A DNA stretch of 64,000 nt from Anodontia alba (GCA_964016985.1 OZ024824.1:121950839-122014838), one strand, 5' to 3'; positions 23,326 through 35,040 are shown, numbered from the stretch's first letter. Translations and numbers: made by a program. The notes: generated from the sequence alone by a model not told the origin.

Positions 23326-23400
23326 AATACAAACAGTGTAGACCTTGATCAGACGCCGCGTTCTGCGGCGTCTGATCTAGTTCTGCACTGTTTGCAAATT
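23326..23400. repeat. Family H inverted repeat
   Basis: AAACAGTGTAGACCTTGATC, AGACGCCGCGTTCTGCGGCG, TCTGATCTAGTTCTGC, ACTGTTT; near-perfect hairpin. A partial copy follows at 23610-23680. Confidence 0.7.
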
Positions 23401-23929
23401 ACTACTTTGAGGGGTCTACAGATTAAATTGGGTTAATGTTTAATCCTAAGAAGATAAAGACATCATCATTATCATCCAGATCTGGTGTATTTACCCTTAA
23501 TATTTGGACAGACATGACTGAGCGGACAATGTATGAGCATTTTTTCAGGGTCAAGGATAAGCACCGTTACGAAGTACATTATATACAATTAACATTCGGA
23601 CTTTTATACCTGAGCGAACCGTGTAAACCCAGATCAGGCACTTTGATCTGGGTCAACATTGTTTGCCACTCCGTTAGAAGAGCTTAGAAACACTAGGTGT
23701 CCAATGGACCTATTATAAGTACAATAAGTAGTAATAAGTACTAATACTAAGGGTAACAAGACCTGTGGAAATGGCCAGTACCCGAGATAATGGATACTTT
23801 ACATATGAAGATGGCTACCATACCCTCTTCAATGGCATAGCTTTTTGGCGGGGTGGGTCGGGACAGACTTATGCTTCATACGGAAGTGTAATAACAGATG
23901 GATGGTTAGACAGAGACCATTACCATATA

Positions 23930-24770
23930 ACCATTTAACGGCCTTGCCTTTTGGCGGCGGTGGGGATGAAGAAAGGCTGAACAATGTAGTTCCTTTCAAT
24001 GTCCTCTGTCACTGTGTATTCTTTGAACTAAATATCTTGAATATATATATATAAGTAAAAGTGAAAGTGTAGAAGAGGGATAACATTAAAATGAGGCAAG
24101 ACAGAGTTATGGTTCTTAGACACTGCACTTCCACTGAATATCTTCTAACTATGTATGCAATTTAAATTAATTCCCTTCAGCACTTTTGGAATTATGCCAC
24201 GGACAATAAAAATTAGTAAAGGGAAATAATTAAAAAAGTACGTTAGGTAAGGCGGTGGGGACGGGAAGAAGGACTAAACAGTGCATTACCTTTCAATGTA
24301 CTCTATCACTGTGTATAATCTCAACTCAATGCCTTGAATAGTTCTAGATTCCTACGAGTATATATGAAATATACTGAAAGTGTAAAAGGGAGGTGGGGGT
24401 GTGGGGGGGGGGGGGGGGGGGGGGGCTAACAGTAAAATGAGACGTCAGAGTTATGGTTCTTAGACACTGCACTTTCACGGAATGTCCGCTAACTTTGTGT
24501 GCAATTTGCAATAATTTCCTGGAATCTTGCCCCGGGCAAGAAAATTTAATAAAGGGAAATAATTCATAAAAGTAAGCAAGACAGAGTTAAGGTTCTTGTA
24601 TACTGCACTTTCTCTAAACGGCATTTATCTTTTAATGAAGTTTCGGCAAAATGCCTTGGACAGTTTTTGAGTTATGCTCCGGTCAAAAAAGTGTGATGGA
24701 CAGACGGACACACAGACGGACTGCCGAATACCATTTTCATGCCCCTTCGCCTTCGGCAGGGGTATAATTA
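23930..24770. repeat. ~300-bp tandem repeat with bivalve-type tail
   Basis: Units start near 23945 and 24243 (GGCGGTGGGGAYGRGAAGAA) and share AGAGTTATGGTTCTTAGACA, CACTGCACTT and AATAAAGGGAAATAATT. The tail has GGACAGACGGACACACAGAC, GGACTGCCGAATACC and GGGGTATAATTA. A G tract (24402-24425) is included. Confidence 0.78.
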
Positions 24771-25690
24771 TGGTAAGTTATTTGAATAGTTAGTTGAGAC
24801 ATAATATTTACACAACCGATCTAAATCATTATAGTTCGCTGAATCAGTATATACTGTCTAAATATTACATCTATAGAACCACAGAATCTGGTCGGTAAAC
24901 AGTTTGAGCATTTGCACCTCTCATAATATAAAAGATCTTTTCTCGATCTCGCCGCCTATGAAAAATATGTCAGACTGAATAATGAAGTCCTGTCTAAATA
25001 CTATATGAAAAGAAAAACCTGCAACGTTGAACATTAATATTAGCTCGTTTTACCGTGCTCATTTATCATGATTTTCTGCTACATCCGTTATTAATGGACT
25101 CTCCGAACTTCAAAAAGGAAGAACAATGTCACATGACATACCACTTAAATTTAGATAAGATCTTGGGAATACGCAGGTATACACTGTATGTCCACCAATA
25201 TAAACCGGCGCACATAATTTCCTATAAGATTCCACTTGCGACCATCGAAGACTCAGGGCAGCCTGCGCATCCACCCAGACTAACATGAGTATTCACAGGG
25301 CACTCTGTGGATAGCGAATACTCTGATCAGACCGTGTGCAGGCTAATCTGAGTCTTCGCTGTGCGAACACACAATCTTGCACAAGCTGTTGTGCCGTGGC
25401 TCATATTATATTAGCATTAAGAGGACCGGATACATATGGTAGAATTTCCGCTATTTTAAGAGGGAGGTTTTTCTGTTGCGACTTCCTGTTTGCATTCCTA
25501 CATACCAAGTCCATTTTGAAAAGACGTCTTCTCTTCATGGAAAAAATATGCTTTCAGAAAGGAGCCAATCTAATTTTGTAAGAGTTGCCTCCATTGATTG
25601 CGTAACAGATACCTTGCTGGTCACATACTCGTATGTCTAAGTTCGAATTAACTCTCAGTGCTTCTTCAGCACAGAAAGTGGCATACTTAA
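24771..25690. other. Mostly unassigned stretch
   Basis: One family I repeat at 25235-25385; otherwise nothing recognised. Confidence 0.4.
25235..25385. repeat. Family I repeat
   Basis: CGAAGACTCAGGGCAGCCTG, CTCTGATCAGACCGTGTGCA, GGCTAATCTGAGTCTTCGC. Confidence 0.6.
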
Positions 25691-25693
<3 letters not shown>

Positions 25694-25753
<60 letters not shown>

Positions 25754-25783
25754 GTGCGTGCGTGTGTGTGTGTGTGTGTGTGT
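25694..25783. repeat. (AT)n-(GT)n compound microsatellite
   Basis: About 14 AT units followed by GT units with GC interruptions. Confidence 0.95.
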
Positions 25784-26008
25784 TTCTGTCCACAGGCGTA
25801 GACAATCTTAATGTTTTCCATTGCTGCAGAAGCACTTATTAGATGGTCAAGGGTATAATAGATAATTAGATATTAGCTTTAACAAAAAGCTTGGTCTTCG
25901 CTTAGCACACAATGCGTGCTTATCGTAGAACAAACTTTTTGTGAAAGCTTATACTTGTTATAAAGCTTTTAAAAGGGATAATTCTTGAGTGCAACGAACG
26001 CCATACAT

Positions 26009-26148
26009 TATGACGACATGCCTATTCAAATACATAGAAAATTTCATCTCCAAAAACTGAAAATTTCAGATAAAAAAAACTCGATACTTTTCAAATTTCT
26101 GCTCAAAACATAGATTGTGGGTACTCGTTAGCACCGCCTCGGTGACTT
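26009..26148 (+). mobile_element. Family A, left-arm-only copy A2a
   Basis: Contains only the left arm up to the fold point (ACCGCCTCGGTGA), then switches to a repeat of its own flanking sequence. See A2b. Confidence 0.82.
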
Positions 26149-26196
26149 GTACTAAAGCTTTTAAAAGGGATAATTCTTGAGTGCAACGAACGACAT

Positions 26197-26474
26197 ACAT
26201 TATGAAAACATGCCTATTCAAATACATAGAAAATTTCATCTCCAAAAACTGAAAATTTCAGATAAAAAGCTCCGATACTTTTCAAATTTCTGCTCAAAAC
26301 ATAGATTGTGGGTACTCGTTAGAACCGCCTCGGTGAGGCGGTTCTAACGAGTACCACAATCTATGTTTTGAGCAGAAATAAGAAAAATAATGTATACCCC
26401 TGTAAACCCCAGTTTTACTATATAAAAGTGGGGTTTAAGGGGGTCAAAATTATATAGGTATGTTTTCGTGATGA
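26197..26474 (+). mobile_element. Family A, full copy A2b
   Basis: Complete element 188 bp after A2a. The flank AAAGCTTTTAAAAGGGATAA is present before both copies, so flank plus left arm is tandemly duplicated. Confidence 0.86.
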
Positions 26475-26636
26475 ATAATAAAACCCTTTCGTTTCTCAGC
26501 TCATAATATGCATAGCCTGTTGGACCCGTTGGCATCGTTTTATTTTTATGCGTTTTAAAGAAAACCTCATTTTCTCATAAAACGATGACGCAGGTGGTTA
26601 ACAAGCGGGGACACACGTTATAGCGTTAAAAGTTAA

Positions 26637-26743
26637 CCCAGTCAGCATTCTATGTAAATCTATATCGGGCCGTCATCGGCCCGTCAGGGTAGCTGACGGG
26701 CCGATGACGGCCCGATATAGATTTACGTAGAATGCTAGCTGGG
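26637..26743. mobile_element. Palindrome family C, copy C2
   Basis: Inner arm GGGCCGTCATCGGCCCG, loop in the C1 orientation (GTCAGGGTAGCTGAC). Confidence 0.85.
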
Positions 26744-27104
26744 AATATTCTTCTGTTATATCTCGAAAGTCATGTTGTCATTTATGTGTGTATTTATTAC
26801 GCAAAAGATTAATTTACAACCCCAAATTGCGACTACGTAGCATACTAACGTTTCACAACTAATTCCCTAAGGTCGACCTTAAACCATGTTAAGATGAAAC
26901 AACTGCCACTTCAGGTGTTATGCTACGTGCGTGCAGATCATTTGACAGAAACAATAGTTTATTTCTATAAAACATGAACGGTATCATGGTAGAATCCACC
27001 GCTGGGCGTGTACAGATCTGTCCAATCAGAGCGTTCGCTTTTCGCTTACCGAACTATTGAACTAAATATAGCTCTAGCTAAAATGCGTATCAGGTAAATA
27101 GTTT

Positions 27105-27185
27105 ACTTATTTCTCCATGGAAACATATGTTATGTACTCATAAGAAGTGCCTCACCACTTATGTTTCTATGGAGAAATTAGAAAA
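27105..27185. repeat. Family A'-type short palindrome
   Basis: TTATTTCTCCATGGAAACAT and its inverse around AGAAGTGCCTCACCACTT. It abuts the C-terminal end of the mariner remnant. Confidence 0.7.
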
Positions 27186-27189
27186 CTAT

Positions 27190-28440
27190 AAAGACACTTT
27201 TGTTGGCAAAAGCTCCTATGTAGGATCCCTTCTTCCTAATGACTGATTCCCATCTCCACGGCAGGTCTCGAATGTCCGTTTCTAGGCAACCAGAATTCCT
27301 GAGTCTAACTTGTCTAGCCACTTCAAATTCAAGGTCATCTAAGTCATGATAACGCACTCCGCGGAGGGGTTCCTTTAACCGGAAAAGGTCAAAGTCTGAC
27401 GTGGGGGGTGGGGGGTGGGGGGGTTGCGGGTGGGGAGGGGGGGGGGGGCGCTCATATCCGGTGAGTAGGCAGGGTGAGGTAATACGTTCAAATCATATGA
27501 CGCAAGCAGTGACGTCACCCTCTGTGATTCATGGCATGCGGAGTTGTCATGAAGAATTAAGGGCGTCCCCTCAAGTAATGTTTTCCGCTTCTTTCGGATT
27601 TCTGGCCGTAGTAAATCCATCAGAAACGTTCGATAATACTCTTGTTTAACTGTTTGACCTATTAGAACTTAATGAGCACATAATATCTCAGTGTTATCAT
27701 ATGCGAAAATCATCATCATCTTCAAATGACATTGTGCTCTTCTGAATTTAATTGGTTTTGCAGAGGCTGGTGTGTGCCATTCGGACAACTGACACTGTAA
27801 CTCTGGCTCATAGCTCAAAGTTCTCACCCCATTTTCGAAACTCCCTAATAATATTTGTACCACAAGGGTGCGCGCTCGTTTTGGTCGTCAGACAAGCAGT
27901 GGGGTACCCAACGTGCGGTGACGCGTCTCATGTTCAACTTATCCTTCATAATGGCATAAACTGAACCGGGACTAATTCCCAAGTCATAGGCTAACTCATC
28001 ATATGTCAGACGTCTGTCGGTATCCAAGAGCTGTTTCACTTTTCTCACAGTTTCTTCGTCCGTTGCTTCCACTGATCGGCCAGGACTGTACCTACGTTAC
28101 TTTCAACACTATATCTACCACCTTTAAAGAAATCTGTCCATCTTTAAACTGCAGTGAGAAATAGAGGCTGTACTCCGCACACTTTCTGTAGCGTTTTGAA
28201 TATATTTACGGTGGCGGTTCCTTTATAAAACTCAGTTTTAACATAAGCTCGCTGTTCTTCAGCGTTAAGCTGACCATGACGTTCAGAACGACTGAGCGTT
28301 ACGTGATGTCACGTCATGTGACCTCTTGATACGCGCACGTGACGTCAACGTTGTAACGCTAATTAATTGTGCCAGGTGTGTGCCAAGTTTCATAAAAATC
28401 AAAACAGGTTTGGAGTTACATTAAAAGTACAGTTATTTAT
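27190..28440 (-). pseudogene. Mariner-family transposase, broken
   Basis: A minus-strand mariner transposase in pieces. N-terminal helix-turn-helix region (28290-28080): AEEQRAYVKTEFYKG, KTLQKVCG, then an internal stop before RWTDFFKGG. Middle (28072-27845): ETVRKVKQLLDTDRRLTYDE and ARWVPHCLSDDQ. Catalytic region: ILCAH, DLLRPEIRKKRKTLLEGTP, LHDNSACHES (second catalytic Asp; canonical HDNARPH altered) and HPAYSPDM (third Asp). A G/C homopolymer tract (27401-27449) then interrupts the frame before FRLKEPLRGVRYHDLDDLEF and LPWRWESVIRKKG. The right terminal region runs to about 28440; the left terminus seems replaced by an A'-type palindrome. Confidence 0.88.
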
Positions 28441-28571
28441 TGACGGACCTTCGTATATCTCCGCTGGCTAATGTGGATCTTTATTGTTTGCTCTTACCCC
28501 AAAGACACCTTTTTCTCATGTCGCGGCTCCAACCCTTATCCGATTGTGTGGCTTCGCTGGCTGATCTGGTC

Positions 28572-28806
28572 CCTAGGTTATAAACATTTTTCCATGCTCA
28601 ACTCACTAAGCATGAAATTTGTCATGCTAATAAATCTCAAATACCAAACAATTGCAAAGTCTTTGTTGCTAAACGTAGCTGAGCATGATATTTTCTCTGC
28701 TAATAAATATGAAAATGCCAACTATTGTTGGCATTTTCATATTTATTAGCAGAGAAAATTTCATGTTCAGCTGAGTTGAGCATGAAAAAAGTTTTATAAC
28801 CTTAGG
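28572..28806. mobile_element. Palindromic element with perfect core
   Basis: TIR-like CCTAGGTTATAAAC and its inverse GTTTTATAACCTTAGG; TCCATGCTCAACTCA subterminal. The core from TCTCTGCTAATAAATATGAA to its inverse is perfect around CCAACTATTGTTGG. Confidence 0.75.
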
Positions 28807-29479
28807 TCCTGGATCTTTACTACTTGAATATTCTCCGAAAATAAATTTTCCTCATGTCACTGCTCAGTATTTTTTTTTTTTTTTTTTTTTTTGACACCTG
28901 TTTCCGTATGCAGCATAAGGCGTACAATTCTCGTATATTAATCTACCGCACCAAGCAAAAACGTGTCTTTGGACTTATGTGGACAGCGAATACCAAGACC
29001 GGGCTTGACTGGTTTGATTTGGACCTCCGCTGACCGCTTTAAATCATTTGTTGCTCTAGGCCTACTCTGCGCTGTTGATACAAAGCACGTATCCTGCATT
29101 GCAATGACTGAAGGCGCAAAGTGATGTGTATTCGACACGGCTGTACTTCTGTAGTCTACAAAAATGATCTCGAGTGAGTCTTGCAAAATTATTACAAGTA
29201 TTACCGTTCGCAAAACGCTTGGTCTACGTAATGTGAAAGCTGGTTGAAGATTGACAGAAAAAAAAATATCGTTTCATGCTAATCTATCAAAAAGTCTCCA
29301 ATTGATCATGACCAGTAACTGGACCATGAAATGTATTAAAAATCTAAAAGCTTGCCTTTGGGAACAAAGAATACATAATGCCACACTGACCTAATCTTGA
29401 GCAGTCAATGCAACATATCTCATTGTCCACTCGCTGAACATTTTAGACAAGTAAAATAAGTCACTAATTAAGAAAATAT

Positions 29480-29660
29480 ACATTCGGACATGTTCTCCCT
29501 GCAAAGACTCTGATCAGACTGCGCATTCGCGCAGTCTGATCAGAGTCTTTGCAAGGCGTTCTGTGGGTAGACAAGGACCCAAAGCGTCCACAGGCGGACA
29601 GCAAAGACTAAATAGATTACGCAGTTGAGCTTATTCTTCACTGGGCGCACATATGTGAAG
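29480..29660. repeat. Family I repeat with perfect core hairpin
   Basis: Core 29500-29554: TGCAAAGACTCTGATCAGAC then TGCG, CATT loop, and its inverse. Outer ATTCGGACATG and GGGCGCACATATG pair weakly. Confidence 0.7.
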
Positions 29661-29689
29661 GTGCATTTCATCACGTTACGGCTGAATTC

Positions 29690-29850
29690 AATTTGCTTTA
29701 AAGGGAATAGATACGCATTCAGAGGAGGTAACTATGTCAAAATGGTTTTCCTTCCTTCTGAAAAGTGGTCTACTCCGCAAGAAAATTCCTTCCTCGAATT
29801 GACGATCCTTGTTAAGTTTTCTCCCTTGTAGCAAATGGCGGAATGCGGAA
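29690..29850. repeat. Family L repeat
   Basis: GGAGGTAACTATGTCAAAAT, TGAAAAGTGGTCTACTCCGC and AAGTTTTCTCCCTTGTAGC, same plan as 33010-33170. Confidence 0.5.
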
Positions 29851-30224
29851 AATCAGCAAAGTTAATCAGTTCCCTTTATCAGCCAGGTGCAACTGACAGT
29901 ATGTTTGTATTTTCCTCGTTTGTCATAATGTATGATCTGAGAGTGTAATAAAGAAGTTGGTGCTGAAATGACCTGCAACCTTGTTATTATGTATACAGTT
30001 ACACTTCACTTCCCTTTTGTCCCGCATCTCAAAGTTATCAGTGACCCAAAAAGCGACAAGTTTAACTTTGTGATTGTTTCTTTCCTTTTTGACCTCGTTT
30101 TCGACTGCAGGTTCAGTCTAATTATAAACTTAGTACGAGCAATCCACAATCCACATTTGGAGGGATTTGACTTGCTACCTGTCTTCGTGTTGTTGATGAT
30201 AAAGTTTACGATTGACGCTAAGCA

Positions 30225-30770
30225 AGCTGAGAAAAAACATGAGCAGGTTCTTAAGGAGAGATGCGGAACAAATAATGACAAAACAAACTCAACGCAGGAA
30301 ACCACAGACGCACAAACAAATTAAGCAGTAGTGCAATAAAGGAACCGCCTTGGAATAGTCAGAAGTAAAACTATACTGGGCGTGGGAGGGTAAGGGGCCC
30401 TTAAACCAGTTTTACTCGCACGAAACCTCATCCTTAGCTCTGATGCAGTACCAAATTACAAATATATGTTCGTTCCGTATAGGGTCTTCTCCGCACCTGT
30501 AAAACATCACAGTGAAACAGATTTAAAAAAGACACCGTAATGAAACATAGCAAAGGGCTAAATCGCGATCTGAAGCCAAAACACAAAGAAAACGTAAACA
30601 AGAGCGCGATGAGATCGACCACAGACATTGATAGTAAGGATATGACCATCTGAAACAGCTATAACAGATGAGGAGGAAACCTTCATTTACTCTGAGGACC
30701 GACCCATCGTCGTGCAATTAAATTTCCCTATCAAGAATAATTGTGTTCGCAATCATTACATTATTCAGTT
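30225..30770 (+). repeat. Repeat J, near-complete copy
   Basis: GAGATGCGGAACAAATAATG, GGAACCGCCTTGGAATAGTC, CCAGTTTTACTCGCACG, TATATGTTCGTTCCGTATAG, ACTCTGAGGACCGACCCATC, GTCGTGCAATTAAATTTCCC. It serves as the uninterrupted reference for 18165-18990. Confidence 0.8.
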
Positions 30771-31030
30771 TCCAATCAGAACCCCTTCAAGAGTTGTTAT
30801 ACTCTGCGAATAATGATAGCAGAAAGTTACAACTTCGTCTAAGCTCCATTTAGCCCAAGGCTCTATATGTTATTGGCCAGTCATCGTAAAGCAGCGAATA
30901 GAAAAAGGAATAAATCTTAGCCATTGTATAAACATTACAGTTTTATTGCAGATTGTGTGAGCAGAACACCATTTAGCTGTGCCATAAAAATGTTAATTTG
31001 ATCAAACTGTGGTTTTGATCATAAATATGT

Positions 31031-31324
31031 CATTACGAAAACATGCCTATTCAAATACAGTATATAGAAAATTTCACATCCAAAAACTGAATTGTTTTAG
31101 ATAAAAAAAACTCTGATACTTTTCATACTTCTGCTCAAAACGTAGATTGTGGGTACTCGTTAGAACCGCCTCTGCAAGGCGGTTCTAACGAGTACCCACA
31201 ATCTTTGTTTGTTTCTTTTTAGTAGAAATAAGAAAAAATAATGTATACCCCTGTAAACCCCAGTTTTAGTCTATAAAAGTGGGGTTTAAGGGGGTCAACA
31301 TTATATAGGCATGTTTTCGTGATG
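31031..31324 (+). mobile_element. Family A, copy A3
   Basis: Ends CATTACGAAAACATGCC and GGCATGTTTTCGTGATG; central CCGCCTCTGCAAGGCGG. Confidence 0.86.
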
Positions 31325-32180
31325 TAGAGTTCCCATAATTACGACACATTATAAGTGAAGGTTTATGGAAATCGCAAAATCCTCAAGATCCCTTTCAGCT
31401 CATTCTTTTCCTTAAATATTAGCATGTTTGAAAATTTCTAAATACAACCTCATTATAATGGATGTAAGAATGGCGAACGTGAGGTATCTCACTAGACTGC
31501 ATAATTTATTATTATATGCCCTGTGTAGCGTATAATATAAATATAAGACATGATAACCGTTTCCGGCACAATTCTATCAATCTTCGTACTGTGAGACTGG
31601 TTGGAAAATGCAATAATCATTTAATCATTTTTTCTTACGATAAGAAAGACACGTATGTCAAAGGTAATTATATTAGAGGCTAAGGAGGTTTAACCTAATA
31701 TCGGCCTACATGAGGCCAAACGAAAAGATTGATTGTTTCCGATTCTAGAAGATTTATCATACATTATTTCATGTCAGCATTTGTTTTTAATATGCATCAT
31801 CAATGAACCGCAGCGTGGTCTGTCAGAGTGTCTGTCTAGATATTCGAGGACTGTATGTTCAAGTTCCTACTCCAGCAAAGAAATGTTTTACTGTTGGTAT
31901 AACAAAATTATTCTCGACGTTCCCTTGGTTGAGGACAAGGGAGGGGGGCATTTATTTAAAAACAGCGGCTCTGTATATGCATTAAAAAGGTCATCAAGCA
32001 AAGGCTGTAAAAATACATGAAAACACACACGGTGCCATATATAACCAAGGCATTGGTGAACGAGTCGTAATTCTTAAACCAACCACTATCACCGAGTTGC
32101 CACATGGAGAAAGGCCCTCATTTAATAAACAAACGGTATAAATGGAACTGTGTCTTCTTTCATTTTTCATATTGTGGCTG
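31325..32180. other. Unassigned stretch
   Basis: No gene or known repeat recognised; a 95-codon frame at 31733 lacks motifs. Confidence 0.4.
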
Positions 32181-32182
32181 TA

Positions 32183-32607
32183 CAGTCAACCTCCAATGGC
32201 TCGAAAATGTTTGGGAACATGGAAATTTGTTCTGGACATGGGTAACAGGAGCCACCAAGGATTAATTACAGTGTCAGGTCAGGAGGCAAATAGGGATAAT
32301 TTAGGGATTTCATTTCGATCTTCTATACAATAATGGTATGTTGAGTGTATTCAGATGAGGCGTTTATAACGATTACACACAACAGAAATAAAACAAATTC
32401 ACTAAAATATCCCTAAATATTTATTTTCTGACGATCTCGGTAGAATTTCCTAGTCTTTATAAATGTATAGCGGGCCGTTATCGGCCCGTCAGGGTAAATG
32501 ACGGGCCGATAACGACCCGCTATAGATTTATGTAGAATGCTTACTGTGGAATTTGAATCATCCATGATAAACGAGCCACCGGTGTTCGAGTCATTGACGC
32601 TTTACTG
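32183..32607. mobile_element. pogo/Tigger-like MITE E2 with nested C3
   Basis: CAGTCAACCTCCAATGGCTC to GTGTTCGAGTCATTG with ending TTTACTG, flanked by TA. It aligns with E1 on both sides of the C3 insertion. Confidence 0.75.
32447..32550. mobile_element. Palindrome family C, copy C3 nested in element E2
   Basis: Loop GTCAGGGTAAATGAC; right arm GAATGCTTACTGTGG. AATTT occurs on both sides and could be a target duplication. Confidence 0.82.
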
Positions 32608-32867
32608 TATGAATCTAATGTATATATAAAAATGCTCTCATTTGTTTTAAAATCCTTTGAACATTACATTGATAATATGATCAGGTGGTTTTCACAATTG
32701 TGTCAGTGGAATACTGAGAGAGGAATCCCTGATTAAAGTACATCTTCAGGGTTTACACTGTTTGCCCGAGCATGTCAATCCAAACATTTATACTGAATGC
32801 CGTAACCTATGGGGCCAACATTTCCCGTTCTTTAAATCATAAATTTGAGTCAGTCTGGAGACCCACA

Positions 32868-32990
32868 AAAGGGTATTTGGCAAGCAGCGCAGACCCAGAT
32901 TAGACGTGTCTGGTCAGGATATCCACTGTTTGCAAATAGTTTAGCCATTTTTAAGAATATCTAAATTACATAGCCTGACATATCTAAAAT
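32868..32990. repeat. Family H repeat
   Basis: GCGCAGACCCAGATTAGACG, TGTCTGGTCAGGATATCC, ACTGTTTGCAAATAG and the shared tail TAAATTACATAGCCTGA. Confidence 0.6.
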
Positions 32991-33009
32991 TGAAATTGGA
33001 CTATTCCAA

Positions 33010-33170
33010 TATATATTGTGGGAAAGAATGGCTGCACTTTCATGGGAGGCATCTCTGTCAAAATCGTTAACTCTGTCCCCTGAAAAGGGTCTGTCCTAAA
33101 AGGAAACAATTTGCTCCCGTTCCTTTAGAGTGGGCGTAATTTCAGGCTTTGTAGGCAGGAAAGCAAACAG
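33010..33170. repeat. Family L repeat
   Basis: CTTTCATGGGAGGCATCTCT, CCCCTGAAAAGGGTCTGTCC, ACAATTTGCTCCCGTTCC, TTTGTAGGCAGGAAAGCAAA. Confidence 0.58.
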
Positions 33171-33225
33171 TGCCCTTCTTGAATCTGCGGAAGGGAGATA
33201 TAAATATTTCAAAATCAATCTCAAC

Positions 33226-33548
33226 CATCACGAAAACATGCCTATATAATTTTGAACCCCTTAAACCGCACTTTAATGTAGTAAAACTGGGGTTTACAGG
33301 GGTATACATTAGTTTTCTTATTTCTGCTCAAAACATAGATTGTGGGTACTCGTTAGAACCGCCTCTTTTTCCCGCCTCGACGAGGCGGAGTACCCACAAT
33401 CTACGTTTTAAGTCGATGCGGTTCTAACGGGTACCCACAATCTATGTTTTGAGCAGAAATTTGAAAAAATATCAGAATTTTTTACCTGAAAATTTTCCGT
33501 TTTTGGAGGTGAAATTGTCTATATATTGAATAGGCGTATTTTCGTAAT
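33226..33548 (-). mobile_element. Family A, copy A4 with rearranged centre
   Basis: Inverse orientation. The centre contains an extra partial arm (two GTACCCACAATCTA segments), giving a longer, imperfect hairpin. Confidence 0.82.
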
Positions 33549-33799
33549 AGAAACAATGTTTACCGGGCCCAGATGGATTGAAGCCGCGATCTCCTGTTCA
33601 CCGGTCGGTTGCGCAGTTGTTCAAATTTTATGGTAAGTAAAGTCAGGATCTATACAATGTGTCTGAATAGTTCGGGTAAATACGGCGCGAATCATATGCG
33701 ACAAGGTTCGTTTTCGCTCGATGTAGCGCAAATAATTTTGAGCCACGCCATCTATGGACCGCGTCAAGCAAAACAATGCCTTCGATCATGCGCAAAATA

Positions 33800-33985
33800 T
33801 GCAAATACAAATTAGCCTGTGCATGCTCAAAGTATCATCCAGGCCTTTGCTCTTCATTCATACATTCTGTAGTATCCGATGATTCTGTTAGCGGACAGTA
33901 AAGGTCGTGATCTGGGCCTCGCTGTACGCATATTCCCAAAGACACGCTTTTGCATGGCGTGGCCAAAATAAAGATGTATTGGGGC
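33800..33985. repeat. Family I-like repeat, degraded
   Basis: TAGCCTGTGCATGCTCAAAG, GTATCCGATGATTCTGTTAG, CGGACAGTAAAGGTCGTGAT, AGACACGCTTTTGCATGG. Confidence 0.5.
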
Positions 33986-34038
33986 ATTTAGAGACAATCA
34001 AGATCCAAACCAGCTATTAAAGCTGCACAATCAAATTA

Positions 34039-34143
34039 CCCAGCTAGCATTCTTTACAAATCCATAGCGGGCCTTATCGGCCCGTCAGCTACCCTGACGG
34101 CCGATAACGGCCCGCTATAGATTTATAAAGAATGCTTACTGGG
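34039..34143. mobile_element. Palindrome family C, copy C4, loop inverted
   Basis: Loop reads GTCAGCTACCCTGAC, the inverse of C1, while the right arm keeps the diagnostic GAATGCTTACTGGG. Confidence 0.85.
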
Positions 34144-34269
34144 AAGTGCCTATCGTGATTTCAACATCTTTCAGAATTTCGTTTTTTACTTGGCGCTTTA
34201 CATAAAAGGAGTGAATTTGCAAAATTGGATAGATACCTTCCTGGTTCATGTACAAGCGCTATATTATGA

Positions 34270-34505
34270 GCCGCGGCGTCCGAAAACGTAACCTATGACA
34301 TGTGCGCCAAATGAAAATCATATCAGCCTGCGCATTCAGTCTGATCAGAATCTTAAATTGGTGCATTTAGGATTTCCAAAGATGCAAAGTTACTTCATGC
34401 GGACAACGAAGACTCTGATCAGACTGCAAGAGTGTGCAGGCTGATTTGAGTCTTCGTTGTGCGCTAATGTCAGAAAGTTATCTTTATGCGTGACTTTTGG
34501 TGACA
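34270..34505. repeat. Family I repeat, intact
   Basis: GACATGTGCGCCAAATGAAA, ATCAGCCTGCGCATTCAG, TCATGCGGACAACGAAGACT, CAGGCTGATTTGAGTCTTCG. It is the comparison copy that shows where A5 was inserted. Confidence 0.65.
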
Positions 34506-34854
34506 GTTTATGTATCATCTACAGCCTGATTCATCATCTGTCTGTTGCATCCTAGATACTTTCTTTCTCAATCCGACAGATCTATTGTTCAGTTTCTTTT
34601 GAAGTATAATACAGTGGTTTAGTTTGTGTGTGTTTTTTAAATTAATTTAGACACACCCAGGAAATGTCCAAAAATGATTCCAAAATGGCGTTTAAGAATA
34701 GCCCCTTTGATAGAGAAAGACATGTTTGGTGATCTCGCTTTATTGCAAATATTTTCGTTACGCACGTGCGTAATTTGCGTATGCCCATGTAATACATGAA
34801 GATCAGTGAAACATGGTACTGATATGCAAAGTTAAAAGAAGTCGCCAGTCCTTT

Positions 34855-35040
34855 TGTAAGGCAAGATGGGTCAAATTCAGTGGAACTGACACAACTTCAA
34901 GGGAGGCCGCTCTCTCAAAACTAAATTCCTCTCAAAGGAAAGCATTTGCTCCCTCTGATGGCGAATCCTTTCCTTTTACGACAGGTCTCAGTTTCGTTAG
35001 GAAATTGCTATGCAGGAAAGAAAACAGGAAGCTACAAAGT
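34855..35040. repeat. Family L repeat
   Basis: CTTCAAGGGAGGCCGCTCTC, CTCAAAGGAAAGCATTTGCT, CTATGCAGGAAAGAAAACAG. Confidence 0.55.

Larger units (their letters stand above)
28860..30224. other. Mostly unassigned stretch
   Basis: T tract at 28868-28892, family I at 29480-29660, family L at 29690-29850. The 118-codon frame from 29968 has no known domain and overlaps the start of a J repeat. Confidence 0.4.

Noticed and set aside
27401..27649. Gly-rich plus-strand frame
   Set aside because: It is antisense to the mariner transposase and made of the G tract.
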